From Chromobacterium haemolyticum DSM 19808 (GTDB taxonomy: Bacteria > Pseudomonadota > Gammaproteobacteria > Burkholderiales > Chromobacteriaceae): a DNA stretch of 64,000 nucleotides. Position numbers and translations under genes: made by a program. The stretch covers positions 186,001 through 250,000 of the forward strand of contig NZ_JONK01000006.1 of NCBI RefSeq assembly GCF_000711885.1, given 5' to 3'. The notes under the pieces are model-generated. The model saw only the letters and a program-made list of their open reading frames with translations. It had not been told where the DNA came from and searched no databases. Shown piece by piece: positions 33,528-41,540 of the stretch (its first letter is position 1; each line of letters opens with the position of its first letter).

Positions 33528-35242
33528 GCCGCCGCTCCGGCGCGCTCGGCGTCCGCCCGCGGACAGCGGCAGGGCAGCAGCAGGCTGACCCGGGTGTAAA
33601 GCTCCGGCGCGCAATCCACCGCCACCCCGTAGGCCTCGCCGTAACGAGCTCGGATGCGGCGGTCCACCAGCGACATGCCCAGGCCGTCGCTCTGCTCCGG
33701 CTTGCGGTAGAGTCCGGCGTTGTCCTCCACCGTCACCCGCAGGCCTTGCGCGTCGCAGCGGGCGGCGATGCGGATGCGCCCCGGCTCCAGCAGTTGGGAA
33801 GTGCCGTGCTTGATTGCGTTTTCCACCAGCGGCTGCAGGGAAAACGCCGGCAGCTCGGCCCGGCGCGCCGCCTCCGGCGCCTCGATCTCCACTTGCAGCC
33901 GGCCAGCGAAGCGGGCCTCCTCAATGCGCAGATAGGCGCTGACGTGGTCTATCTCGTCGCCCAGCGTGGCCATCTCGCTGGAGCGCTTCAGGTTCTTGCG
34001 GAAAAAGGTGGACAGGTATTGGACCAACTGGCGCGCATGCTCCGGGTTGCGGCGTATCACCGCGGACAGCGTATTGAGCGCGTTAAACAGGAAATGCGGG
34101 TTGACCTGGGCGTGCAGCAGCTTGATCTCGGTTTGGGCCAGCAGCTGTTTCTGCTGCTCGTACTTGCCTTGCAGAATCTGATTGGACAGCAGCCGGGCAA
34201 TGCCCTCGCCCAGGGTCAGGTTGATGCCGGAAAACAGCTTGTTGCGCGTCTCGTACAGCTTGATGGTGCCGATCACCCGTTCGTCCTCTCCGCGCAAGGG
34301 GATCACCAGCGAGGAGCCCAGCTTGCACGCCGGGCTGATGGAGCAGCGGTACGGCGTCTCGTTGCCGTCCGCGTACACCACCTGATTGTCGGCAATGGCG
34401 CGCTGGGTCAGCGGCGAGGTGATGGGCGTGCCCGCCAAGTGGTGGTCGGCGCCGGCGCCGATGAAGGCCAGCAGCCGCTCGCGGTCGGTCAGCGCCACCG
34501 CGCCCACGCCCAGCTCCTCGTACAGGATGCGCGCCATGGTCATGCAATTGTCGCGGTCGAAGCCGTGGCGCAGCACGCCCTCGGCGCGGGCGGCGATCTG
34601 CAGCGCCTTGGAGGAGAAGGCGGAGGAATACTTCTCCGCCAGCGCGCGCCGGTCCAGCAGGATGCGCATGAACATCGCCGCGCCCAGAGTGTTGGCTATC
34701 ATCATCGGCAGCGCGATGCTGCGCACCAGATGCCAGGCCGCGGCGAAGGGCTTGACCGCCGCCAGCAGGATCAACATCTGCATGCATTCGGCCAGCAGCG
34801 CCACCGCGGCCACCGCCAACGGGTCGAACACCCTTCCCACTTGGCCGCGCCGCACGAAGTAAAGATGCACCAACCCGCCCAGCAAGCCTTCCGCCATGGT
34901 GGACGCCATGCAAGCGCCGGCGGTGACTCCGCCCAGCGAATAGCGGTGCAGCCCGCCAGTGAAGCCCACCGCCAATCCCACCCACGGCCCCCCCAGCATG
35001 CCGCCCAGCACCGCGCCGGTGGCGCGGGTGTTGGCGATGGAATCGTCGATGTGCAGGCCGAAGTAAGTGCCCATCACGCAGAACACCGAGAACACCAGGT
35101 AGCACACCAGCTTGTGCGGCAGGCGGATGGTGACCTGGGTCAGCGGGATGAACAGCGGCGTCTTGGACAGCAGATAGGCGATCACCAGGTAAACGCACAT
35201 CTGCTGCAACAGCGTCAGGATCAATGAAAACTCGGTCAGCAT
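33524..35242 (-). CDS. btsS: BtsS-type sensor histidine kinase (5TM-LYT)
   Basis: A 572-residue inner-membrane kinase. Several N-terminal helices with the 5TM-5TMR_LYT signature (GGMLGGPWVGLAVGFTGGLHRY, about residues 82-103) are followed by a GAF domain (about 220-345), a His_kinase domain with the acceptor His in LHAQVNPHFLFNALNTL, and HATPase_c (LQPLVENAIKHG, GLGMSLVDRR). E. coli BtsS (561 residues) binds extracellular pyruvate with high affinity. Its neighbours here (BtsR, CstA/BtsT) argue for the same job. It begins about 100 bp after the fumarase terminator. Confidence 0.9.
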   Translation of the reverse strand: MLTEFSLILTLLQQMCVYLVIAYLLSKTPLFIPLTQVTIRLPHKLVCYLVFSVFCVMGTYFGLHIDDSIANTRATGAVLGGMLGGPWVGLAVGFTGGLHRYSLGGVTAGACMASTMAEGLLGGLVHLYFVRRGQVGRVFDPLAVAAVALLAECMQMLILLAAVKPFAAAWHLVRSIALPMMIANTLGAAMFMRILLDRRALAEKYSSAFSSKALQIAARAEGVLRHGFDRDNCMTMARILYEELGVGAVALTDRERLLAFIGAGADHHLAGTPITSPLTQRAIADNQVVYADGNETPYRCSISPACKLGSSLVIPLRGEDERVIGTIKLYETRNKLFSGINLTLGEGIARLLSNQILQGKYEQQKQLLAQTEIKLLHAQVNPHFLFNALNTLSAVIRRNPEHARQLVQYLSTFFRKNLKRSSEMATLGDEIDHVSAYLRIEEARFAGRLQVEIEAPEAARRAELPAFSLQPLVENAIKHGTSQLLEPGRIRIAARCDAQGLRVTVEDNAGLYRKPEQSDGLGMSLVDRRIRARYGEAYGVAVDCAPELYTRVSLLLPCRCPRADAERAGAAA

Positions 35243-35343
35243 GCGGGCAGGAAAATAAGGGTGTGCCGTCGAGCATAGGCGACGGTTCGCCGCCCGACCT
35301 TGGTCTGGATCAAACCATTTTCAAGCGCCAGCGGCACAAACAA

Positions 35344-35368
35344 AAACGGCCGCCGAAGGCGACCGTTT
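35344..35368 (-). terminator. Terminator of the fumarase gene
   Basis: On the minus strand an 11-pair stem with one G-T pair (35368-35358 with 35354-35344), a 3-base loop and a short T-run follow 15 bp after the fumarase stop. Confidence 0.75.
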
Positions 35369-35382
35369 CTTTCATCCAGGCT

Positions 35383-36909
35383 TTACACCGGGATGACCGG
35401 GATCTTGCCAATCTTCACGCGCCACTCGGCCGGGCCGGTGTCGTGCACGCTGGACCCACAGGAATCCACCGCCACCGTCACCGGCATGTCCTTGACCTCG
35501 AACTCGTAAATGGCTTCCATGCCCAGATCTTCGAAGGCCACGACCTTGGACGCCTTGATCGCCTTGGACACCAGGTAGGCGGAGCCGCCGACGGCCATCA
35601 GATAGACCGCCTTGTTGTCCTTGATCGCCTCAATCGCGATGGGGCCGCGCTCGGCCTTGCCTATCATGCCCAGCAAGCCGGTTTGCTCCAGCATCTGGCG
35701 GGTGAACTTGTCCATGCGGGTGGCGGTGGTGGGGCCGGCCGGGCCCACCACTTCGTCGCGCACCGGATCCACCGGGCCCACGTAGTAGATGAAGCGGTTG
35801 GTGAAGTCCACTGGCAGCTTCTCGCCCTTGTTCAGCATGTCCACCATGCGCTTGTGCGCGGCGTCGCGGCCGGTGAGTATCTTGCCGTTGAGCAGCAGCA
35901 CGTCGCCCGGCTGCCAGCTTTGCACTTCTTCCGGGGTGATGGCGTCCAGGTTGACGCGCTTGCCGTTGGAGTTGTCGTAAGTGATGTCCGGCCAGTCTTC
36001 CAGGCGCGGCGCTTCCAGCACGGCCGGGCCGCTGCCGTCCAGGTGGAAGTGCACGTGGCGGGTGGCCGCGCAGTTGGGGATCATCGCCACCGGCAGGCTG
36101 GCCGCGTGGGTGGGGTAATCCAGAATCTTCACGTCCAAGACCGTGGTCAGGCCGCCCAGGCCCTGGGCGCCGATGCCCAGCGCGTTGACCTTTTCAAACA
36201 GCTCCAGGCGCAGTTGCTCCACGCGGCTCAGTTCCGCGCCGCTGTCGGCCTTGGCTTTCAAATCCTGAATGTCCACATGGCTCATCAGGCTTTCCTTGGC
36301 CAGCAGCATCGCCTTCTCCGGCGTGCCGCCGATGCCGATGCCGAGGATGCCCGGCGGACACCAGCCGGCGCCCATGGTGGGCACGGTCTTCAGCACCCAG
36401 TCCACGATGGAGTCGGACGGATTCAGCGCGTAGAACTTGGATTTGTTCTCCGAGCCGCCGCCCTTGGCGGCACAGGTCACTTCCACGCCGTCGCCTTCGA
36501 CGATCTCGAAATGCACCACCGCCGGGGTATTGTCCTTGCTGTTCTGGCGCTTGCCGGCCGGATCCAGCAGCACCGAGGCGCGCAGCTTGTTGTCCGGGTT
36601 CAGGTAAGCGCGGCGCACGCCTTCGTTCACCATCTCCTGCACCGACAATTCGGCGTCCCACTGCACCTTCATGCCCACTTTCAGAAACACCACGGCGATG
36701 CCGGTATCCTGGCAGATCGGGCGCTTGCCTTCGGCGCACATGCGGCTGTTGATCAGGATCTGCGCCATGGCGTCCTTGGCCGCCGGGCTCTCTTCCTTCA
36801 GATACGCCTGGTAAAGCGCGTCGATATAATCTTTGGGGTGGTAATAGCTGATGAACTGGAAGGCGTCGGCAATGCTTTGCACGAAGTCTTCCTGACGGAT
36901 GATGGCCAT
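35383..36909 (-). CDS. Class I (iron-sulfur) fumarate hydratase
   Basis: A 508-residue enzyme interconverting fumarate and malate in the TCA cycle. It is the FumA/FumB type, with an N-terminal alpha domain (CQDTGIAVVFLKVG, GGGSENKSKF, GWCPPGILGIGIGGTPEKA, NCAATRHVHFHLDG) and a C-terminal beta domain (GRDAAHKRM, YYVGPVDPV, VGPAGPTTATRMDKF, VDSCGSSVHDTGPAEW). The conserved cysteines suited to the oxygen-sensitive [4Fe-4S] cluster are in the first two motifs and near residue 318. Length is a little under E. coli FumA (548). It stands alone with its own terminator. Confidence 0.95.
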   Translation of the reverse strand: MAIIRQEDFVQSIADAFQFISYYHPKDYIDALYQAYLKEESPAAKDAMAQILINSRMCAEGKRPICQDTGIAVVFLKVGMKVQWDAELSVQEMVNEGVRRAYLNPDNKLRASVLLDPAGKRQNSKDNTPAVVHFEIVEGDGVEVTCAAKGGGSENKSKFYALNPSDSIVDWVLKTVPTMGAGWCPPGILGIGIGGTPEKAMLLAKESLMSHVDIQDLKAKADSGAELSRVEQLRLELFEKVNALGIGAQGLGGLTTVLDVKILDYPTHAASLPVAMIPNCAATRHVHFHLDGSGPAVLEAPRLEDWPDITYDNSNGKRVNLDAITPEEVQSWQPGDVLLLNGKILTGRDAAHKRMVDMLNKGEKLPVDFTNRFIYYVGPVDPVRDEVVGPAGPTTATRMDKFTRQMLEQTGLLGMIGKAERGPIAIEAIKDNKAVYLMAVGGSAYLVSKAIKASKVVAFEDLGMEAIYEFEVKDMPVTVAVDSCGSSVHDTGPAEWRVKIGKIPVIPV

Positions 36910-37047
36910 TTTCGGGTTTCTCCAGCGTAGGGCGATTTTGGGGTTTGCCCTGTCATTTTATGGAGGCGCGCCGCCCGCGCCAATCCAAACCCTCAACAGT
37001 ACCCGATAATACCGTCCGCGGCCAGCCAATGCCCCCGCTCCGAACCG

Positions 37048-37100
37048 GTCCAAAGTCTCGCGAGCAAGAGCGAGACAAGGCGAAAACCGCGGAGAACAGA
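37048..37100 (+). repeat. Family A fragment
   Basis: CAAAGTCTCGCGAGCAAGAG followed by CGAGACAAGGCG and CGGAGAA matches the left third of family A. The rest is missing. It lies just past the 3' end of the GlxA-type regulator. Confidence 0.55.
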
Positions 37101-37103
37101 TCC

Positions 37104-38045
37104 TCAGGCGCCGCTGCGGTCCTCGCGATCTTCCCTCGGACTACGTCCAAAACGCTTGCGGTAAGCGCGGGAAAAATAGGACGGAGACTCAAAGCCGCAG
37201 GCCACGCTGATCTCCACCACGCTTAGCTCCGTCTGGCGCAGCAGCCAGCGGGCGCGGTCCAGCCTCAGCGCGCGGTAGAACTCCGCCGGCGAGGCCTTGA
37301 GATGGGCGCGGAACAAGCGCTCCATCTGGCGGCGGGTGGCGCCGCAGCGCGCGGCCAGTTCCTCCGGCGGCCACGGGTCCTCCAGTTGCTCCTCCATCAG
37401 CCGTATCGCCTGCGCCAGCTTCTTGTTGTGCACCTGATAGCGGCTGGCCACTTGCAGGCGCTGATGCTCGGACGGACTGCGCATCTGGCCCTGCACCAGT
37501 TGTTCGGACACCGCCAGCGCCAGCTCGCGGCCGTGGCGTCGCGCCAGCAAGGCCAACGCCAAGTCCAGCCCGGCCACCGCGCCGGCGGAGGTGGGCCGCT
37601 TCTCGGTCAGGAACAGCTCCTGGCTGGCCGTCACCTGCGGGTAGCGTTCCCGGAAGGCCGGAATCGCTTCCCAGTGCAGCGTCACCGTCTCGCCGCGCAG
37701 CAGGCCGGCCTCGGCCAGGATGAAGCAGCCGGTGTCTATCGCCCCCAGGGTCGCTCCCCCGCGCTCCAGCCGTCGCAGCGCCGCGCCCAGTTCCGGCGAG
37801 TAATGGCGCAGCGGATGGAAGCTGCTGACCACGAACAGACAGGTGCACGGCCCGGCCTCCGCCAGCGCGCCGTCCACCATCAACGCGATGCCGTTGCTGG
37901 CCGCCACCGCCTGGCCGTCCACGGACAGCAATCGCCAGCGGCTGGCGCCGGGCTGAAAACGGTTGGCGATGCGGAAGGGTTCCATCAAGGCGGCAAAGCC
38001 GATGAAGGAAAACTCCGGCAATAACAGAAAATGGTATTCGTCCAC
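37104..38045 (-). CDS. GlxA-type AraC-family regulator (DJ-1/PfpI-like N-terminus)
   Basis: A 313-residue regulator. The N-terminal class I glutamine-amidotransferase-like domain (about residues 1-170, with GAIDTGCFILAEAGLL) probably senses a small molecule. The C-terminal AraC HTH pair (about 205-305) includes LAARCGATRRQMERLFRAHL and the family signature SVACGFESPSYFSRAYRKRFG. It starts at GTG 38045 behind GGGAGGG. It diverges from cntA/cntB across 176 bp, so it is the likely activator of those genes. GbdR and CdhR, regulators of glycine-betaine and carnitine catabolism in Pseudomonas, have the same architecture. Confidence 0.88.
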   Translation of the reverse strand: MDEYHFLLLPEFSFIGFAALMEPFRIANRFQPGASRWRLLSVDGQAVAASNGIALMVDGALAEAGPCTCLFVVSSFHPLRHYSPELGAALRRLERGGATLGAIDTGCFILAEAGLLRGETVTLHWEAIPAFRERYPQVTASQELFLTEKRPTSAGAVAGLDLALALLARRHGRELALAVSEQLVQGQMRSPSEHQRLQVASRYQVHNKKLAQAIRLMEEQLEDPWPPEELAARCGATRRQMERLFRAHLKASPAEFYRALRLDRARWLLRQTELSVVEISVACGFESPSYFSRAYRKRFGRSPREDREDRSGA

Positions 38046-38221
38046 CGTGCCCTCCCTCCCAGTTCAAAGCCCAGCATAAGCGCGAGCGCCCGGTTCACGT
38101 CAATGCCAAATTGTCGCGCAATGAAAAGTAAGCGTCGCCGCCATCCACTCCGCCGCCGCCGGCAGGCCGTTAAATCATCGACAGCCCTCCCCCACTCGCA
38201 GGCTTTTGAAGGAGCCCCGCC

Positions 38222-39367
38222 ATGCAACAGTACGCCGCCGTCCAGTTCCCGCCCGCCGCGCCGCAACTGCCCGCCGATTTCTGCAGCGACATCGACCGTG
38301 CTCACACCCTGCCGGCGCGCTGCTACACCGCCGACGAAGTATTCCAGTACGAAAAAGAACAGATCTTCGCCAAGTCCTGGCTGTGCCTGTGCCACGGCAG
38401 CGAGCTGGCCCGGCCCAACGATTACGTCACCCGTAGGGTGATAGGCGAAAACATCCTGCTGCTGCGCGACCGCGACGGCGCGCTGCGCGCCTTCTACAAC
38501 GTCTGTCCGCATCGCGGCCACGAGTTGCTCAGCGGCAGCGGCCAAGCCAAGAATGTGATCACCTGTCCCTACCACGCCTGGGCCTTCAAGCTGGACGGCC
38601 AGCTGGCGCACGCGCGCAACTGCGAGCAAGTGGCGGACTTCGACCGGGCCGGAAACCATCTGAGCCCGCTGCGGGTGGCGGAATACTGCGGCTTCGTCTT
38701 CGTCAACATGGACCCGGACGCGCCGGACATTGACGTCGAATACGCCGGCCTGCAAGAGCACTTCATGCAAGTGTGCCCGCAAGTGGCGGACTTGAAAGTA
38801 GCCGAACGCGTGGTCACCACCACCCCGGCCAACTGGAAAGTCATCGTCGACAACTATATGGAGTGCTACCACTGCGCGCCGGCCCACCCCAGCTTCTCGC
38901 AATCGGTGTCCACCGAGGGCTACACCCACAGCTTCCACGGCCGCTGGACCTTGCAGCGCGGCGCCGCCCAGTCCAGCGACAGCAGCTACGCCTTTGACGG
39001 CGAGGCCGCCAACCAGGCCTTCAACGGCTACTGGCTGTGGCCCGGCGTGATGTTCAATGTGGTGCCCGGCGACGCGGCGATGACGGTGATCTACGAGTTT
39101 CCGGAATCCGCCGGCGTCACCGTCCAGCATTACGACATTCTCTTCCTCAATCAGGATTTGAACGAGGAGCAACGCCGCTTCGTCAGCTGGGCGCGCGACG
39201 AATTCCGCCCCGAGGACCTGCGGCTGGTGGAAAGCGTGCAGCGCGGGCTGCAATCTCGCGGCTACCGCGGCCAGGGCCGCATCATGGCGGACAGCCAGCG
39301 CAGCGGCATCAGCGAACACGGCATCGCCTACTTCCACCAGATGGTGGCCGCCGCTTACCGCGGCTGA
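38222..39367 (+). CDS. cntA: Carnitine monooxygenase oxygenase subunit (CntA/YeaW type)
   Basis: A 381-residue Rieske oxygenase. The Rieske [2Fe-2S] motif is CPHRGHELL ... CPYHAW (about residues 99-121). The mononuclear iron site follows in DNYMECYHCAPAHPSF (about 218-233); the Glu here, in place of the bridging Asp of most Rieske oxygenases, marks the CntA group. The C-terminus (RPEDLRLVESVQ, SRGYRGQGRIMADS, SGISEHG) matches E. coli YeaW closely from memory. CntA with CntB splits L-carnitine to trimethylamine and malic semialdehyde; gamma-butyrobetaine or choline are alternatives. AAGGAG precedes the ATG. cntB follows after 15 bp. Confidence 0.9.
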   Translation: MQQYAAVQFPPAAPQLPADFCSDIDRAHTLPARCYTADEVFQYEKEQIFAKSWLCLCHGSELARPNDYVTRRVIGENILLLRDRDGALRAFYNVCPHRGHELLSGSGQAKNVITCPYHAWAFKLDGQLAHARNCEQVADFDRAGNHLSPLRVAEYCGFVFVNMDPDAPDIDVEYAGLQEHFMQVCPQVADLKVAERVVTTTPANWKVIVDNYMECYHCAPAHPSFSQSVSTEGYTHSFHGRWTLQRGAAQSSDSSYAFDGEAANQAFNGYWLWPGVMFNVVPGDAAMTVIYEFPESAGVTVQHYDILFLNQDLNEEQRRFVSWARDEFRPEDLRLVESVQRGLQSRGYRGQGRIMADSQRSGISEHGIAYFHQMVAAAYRG

Positions 39368-39382
39368 ACCGGAGCGCCGCGC

Positions 39383-40318
39383 ATGTCCGCCATCGTCACC
39401 GAAGTCTGCGCCATCGAAGACGTGGCCGCCGGAGTCAAAGCCTTCACCCTGCGGCCGCTGGACGGCCCGGCCCCGCCCTGTCCGTCCGGCAGCCACATTG
39501 TGGTGGACATGCCGCCTCCGGGCCGGCCGGCGGCCTACTCGCTGTTGGATCCCGGCGGCGGGGTCTACCGCATCGCGGTCAAGCGCGAGCCGGATTCGCG
39601 CGGCGGCTCAAGCTATCTGCACGCGCTGAAGCCGGGCAGCCGCCTGCGCGTGCAGGCGCCGGCCAACCGCTTTCCGCTGGCCGCCGCTCCCGGCCCGCGG
39701 CTGTTCATCGCCGGCGGCATCGGCATCACCCCCTTCATCGCCCATATGGCGGCGCTGGGCAATGACGCCTACCAGCTGCACTACGCCTTCCGCGACGCCG
39801 CCAGCGCCGCCTTCGCCGCTCAGCTGGCCAACCGAAGCGAACGAGGCGACGCCAGAATCCACCTGTACGAGAGCCGAGCCGGACGCAGGCTGGACCTGGA
39901 CGCCTTGATCGCCGCCGCGCCAGCGGACAGCCAGGTGTATGTCTGCGGGCCGGAACGGCTGATCGCGGCAACGGCGGACGCCTGCGCGCGACGCTTACCC
40001 GCCGGCCGGCTGCACTATGAGCGCTTCAGCGCCGACGCGACGGCGGAGGGCGCTAGTTTCGAAGTGGAGCTGGCCCGCTCCGGCCTGCGAGTGCGGGTGG
40101 GCGCAGAGGAATCCATTCTGGCGGCGATAGAGCGGCAGACCGCGCTGCGGCCGGACTGCCTATGTCGGGAAGGTTATTGCGGCAGCTGTGAAACCAGGCT
40201 GCTGGCCGGCGATGCCGAGCACCGCGACCAATACCTGAGCGAGACGGAGCGCCAGGAGCGCATCATGATCTGCGTGTCGCGGGCGGCGGGGAGCGGGCCG
40301 CTGGTGCTGGATTTGTAA
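39383..40318 (+). CDS. cntB: Carnitine monooxygenase reductase subunit (CntB/YeaX type)
   Basis: A 311-residue NAD(P)H-dependent reductase that feeds electrons to CntA. Domains in order: FMN-binding ferredoxin-reductase-like fold (AYSLLDP, SRGGSSYLHAL), NAD-binding domain (LFIAGGIGITPFIAHM, VYVCGPERLI) and a C-terminal plant-type [2Fe-2S] ferredoxin (DCLCREGYCGSCETRLL ... MICVSRA). It ends LVLDL as YeaX does. It forms an operon with cntA. Its TAA stop is followed one base later by the TAA target duplication of a family B element. Confidence 0.9.
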   Translation: MSAIVTEVCAIEDVAAGVKAFTLRPLDGPAPPCPSGSHIVVDMPPPGRPAAYSLLDPGGGVYRIAVKREPDSRGGSSYLHALKPGSRLRVQAPANRFPLAAAPGPRLFIAGGIGITPFIAHMAALGNDAYQLHYAFRDAASAAFAAQLANRSERGDARIHLYESRAGRRLDLDALIAAAPADSQVYVCGPERLIAATADACARRLPAGRLHYERFSADATAEGASFEVELARSGLRVRVGAEESILAAIERQTALRPDCLCREGYCGSCETRLLAGDAEHRDQYLSETERQERIMICVSRAAGSGPLVLDL

Positions 40319-40322
40319 CTAA

Positions 40323-40456
40323 GGCCCGCTAACAAAACCCCTGATCCTGCGTTGCGCCTCCTGGTCGTACCACTTGTACTGTAGCTTCGCAGAAACTTCG
40401 TTTTCTGCGTCGGCGCGCCTTGGCTCAGGTACGCTGCGCGGTTTTGTTAGCAGGCC
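40323..40456 (+). repeat. Family B element, copy 2 (134 bp), complete
   Basis: Terminal repeats GGCCCGCTAACAAAA / TTTTGTTAGCAGGCC (14 of 15 pair), flanked by TAA at 40320-40322 and 40457-40459. It is longer than the other copies because of an extra palindromic insert around CGCAGAAACTTCGTTTTCTGC. Confidence 0.8.
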
Positions 40457-40459
40457 TAA

Positions 40460-40601
40460 GAGCCTGTTCACGATCTCGCGGGCTAAGGCGAGACAAAGCG
40501 TTGCGGCTGAAGAAGCGGAGTGTACAAGTGGTACATGAGCATTCTGAAGCCGTACTTACCGTGTAACGCGTCCACGACGCGCAGCAGATCGTAAACGGGT
40601 T
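40460..40601 (+). repeat. Family A element, copy 4, complete
   Basis: It begins GAGCCTGTTCACGATCTCGC and ends GCAGATCGTAAACGGGTTC. The left flank is TAA (shared with the B element) and the right flank TTAA. The central AGTGTACAAGTGGTACATGA dyad is intact. Confidence 0.8.
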
Positions 40602-40659
40602 CTTAAGAGGCTGAGTGCGACGCGGCACATCCATGGTCAAACAGCAAAATTAACCACTT

Positions 40660-41070
40660 TTACGGCCGACACAACAGCTTTTCTAGCGCGGTCTTGGCCA
40701 GGAAACCGCTGCGGCTATCGTATTCCGGGTGGGAAGCGACATATTCATCGATACGGTGCAGAAGGTTGGCCGGCAACGTGACATTGATCTTGGTCGCTTT
40801 ACCCAGATAGCGAGTGATGTCCACATCCACCAGCGCCCAGATATGGCCGGCAAACTCGGATTTACCGACATGAGCCTGCGCGCTGCTGGCCAAAGGGATA
40901 ACGTCCAGGTCTTCCACCAGCCCTTCCAGATGCAGTTCGATGGCTTCGCGGGCGTTACGGATGGCCTCATCCAGGGTGTCTCCGGCGGAGAAGCAGCCGG
41001 GTAGATCCGGCACGATGACGCCGTAGGCATGTTGGTCGTCACCGGGTTCAACTGCAATCGGGTAGTACAT
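40660..41070 (-). CDS. hicB: HicB-type antitoxin
   Basis: A 136-residue protein with an N-terminal degenerate RNase-H-like HicB domain (MYYPIAVE, YGVIVPDLPGCFSAGDTLDEA, about residues 1-60) and a C-terminal ribbon-helix-helix DNA-binding part (KINVTLPANLLHRIDEYV, about 93-110). It neutralises HicA and represses the operon. It follows hicA by 9 bp. Confidence 0.92.
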   Translation of the reverse strand: MYYPIAVEPGDDQHAYGVIVPDLPGCFSAGDTLDEAIRNAREAIELHLEGLVEDLDVIPLASSAQAHVGKSEFAGHIWALVDVDITRYLGKATKINVTLPANLLHRIDEYVASHPEYDSRSGFLAKTALEKLLCRP

Positions 41071-41079
41071 AATGGTTCC

Positions 41080-41262
41080 TTACTTGAGACCCGCTTGTTT
41101 CTTGATGCTGTTCAGTGTGCCTATCGGTATGTCCTTCTTGGGGTGAGGCACCGTCACCCGGCCGGTCTTGATCGGGTGTTTGAACTGTTGATGGCTTCCC
41201 TTGGCGGCAACCAGATACCAGCCGTCGGCCTCTATCATGCTGATGACTTCTTTGCTGGTCAC
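41080..41262 (-). CDS. hicA: HicA-type mRNA interferase toxin
   Basis: A 60-residue double-stranded-RNA-binding-fold toxin that cleaves mRNA. The catalytic His lies in KGSHQQFKHP (H24), and the family's VPHPKKDIPIGTLNSIKKQAG end is intact. It starts at GTG 41262 behind AGGGG. The family A element at 41282 begins only 19 bp upstream, so the hicAB promoter must lie within or at the edge of that element. HicAB pairs act in stress response or stabilise DNA segments. Confidence 0.92.
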   Translation of the reverse strand: MTSKEVISMIEADGWYLVAAKGSHQQFKHPIKTGRVTVPHPKKDIPIGTLNSIKKQAGLK

Positions 41263-41281
41263 GGCGTCGCCCCTACGCTTA

Positions 41282-41417
41282 GAGTCTGTTTACGATCTGC
41301 TGCGCCTCGTAAACACAGTACGGTGAGAACAGCTTCAGAATGCTCATGTAGCATTTCTACATTCTGCTTTTGTTTTCACCTTGTCGCGCTCTTGCACGCA
41401 AGACATTTGAGCAGGCT
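41282..41417 (-). repeat. Family A element, copy 5 (inverted), upstream of hicA
   Basis: Left end GAGTCTGTTTACGATCTGCT with TTA before it; it contains GAATGCTCATGTAGCATTTC. The right end (AGACATTTGAGCAGGC) is decayed. Confidence 0.7.
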
Positions 41418-41540
41418 ATCGGCCAGAGCTTATTGTAGCTTCTACGACGGGCCCGTCAATAACCCTGGGGTTATTTGATCGACAGCCAAGCGCTCTCGCT
41501 CTCTACCCGCTACTCAGCTGCGAGGGACGCCATGCCCAGC

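Larger units (their letters stand above)
40319..40659. other. Intergenic block filled by tandem B and A elements
   Basis: Almost the whole 341 bp is occupied by a family B element (40323-40456) and a family A element (40460-40601) that share one TAA between them. The last 58 bp before hicB hold nothing I recognise. Confidence 0.75.

Noticed and set aside
41459-41476. AATAACC-CTGG-GGTTATT dyad as a terminator of the sigma-54 activator
   Set aside because: There is no T-run on either strand and the stem is only 7 bp, so it is not called as a feature.
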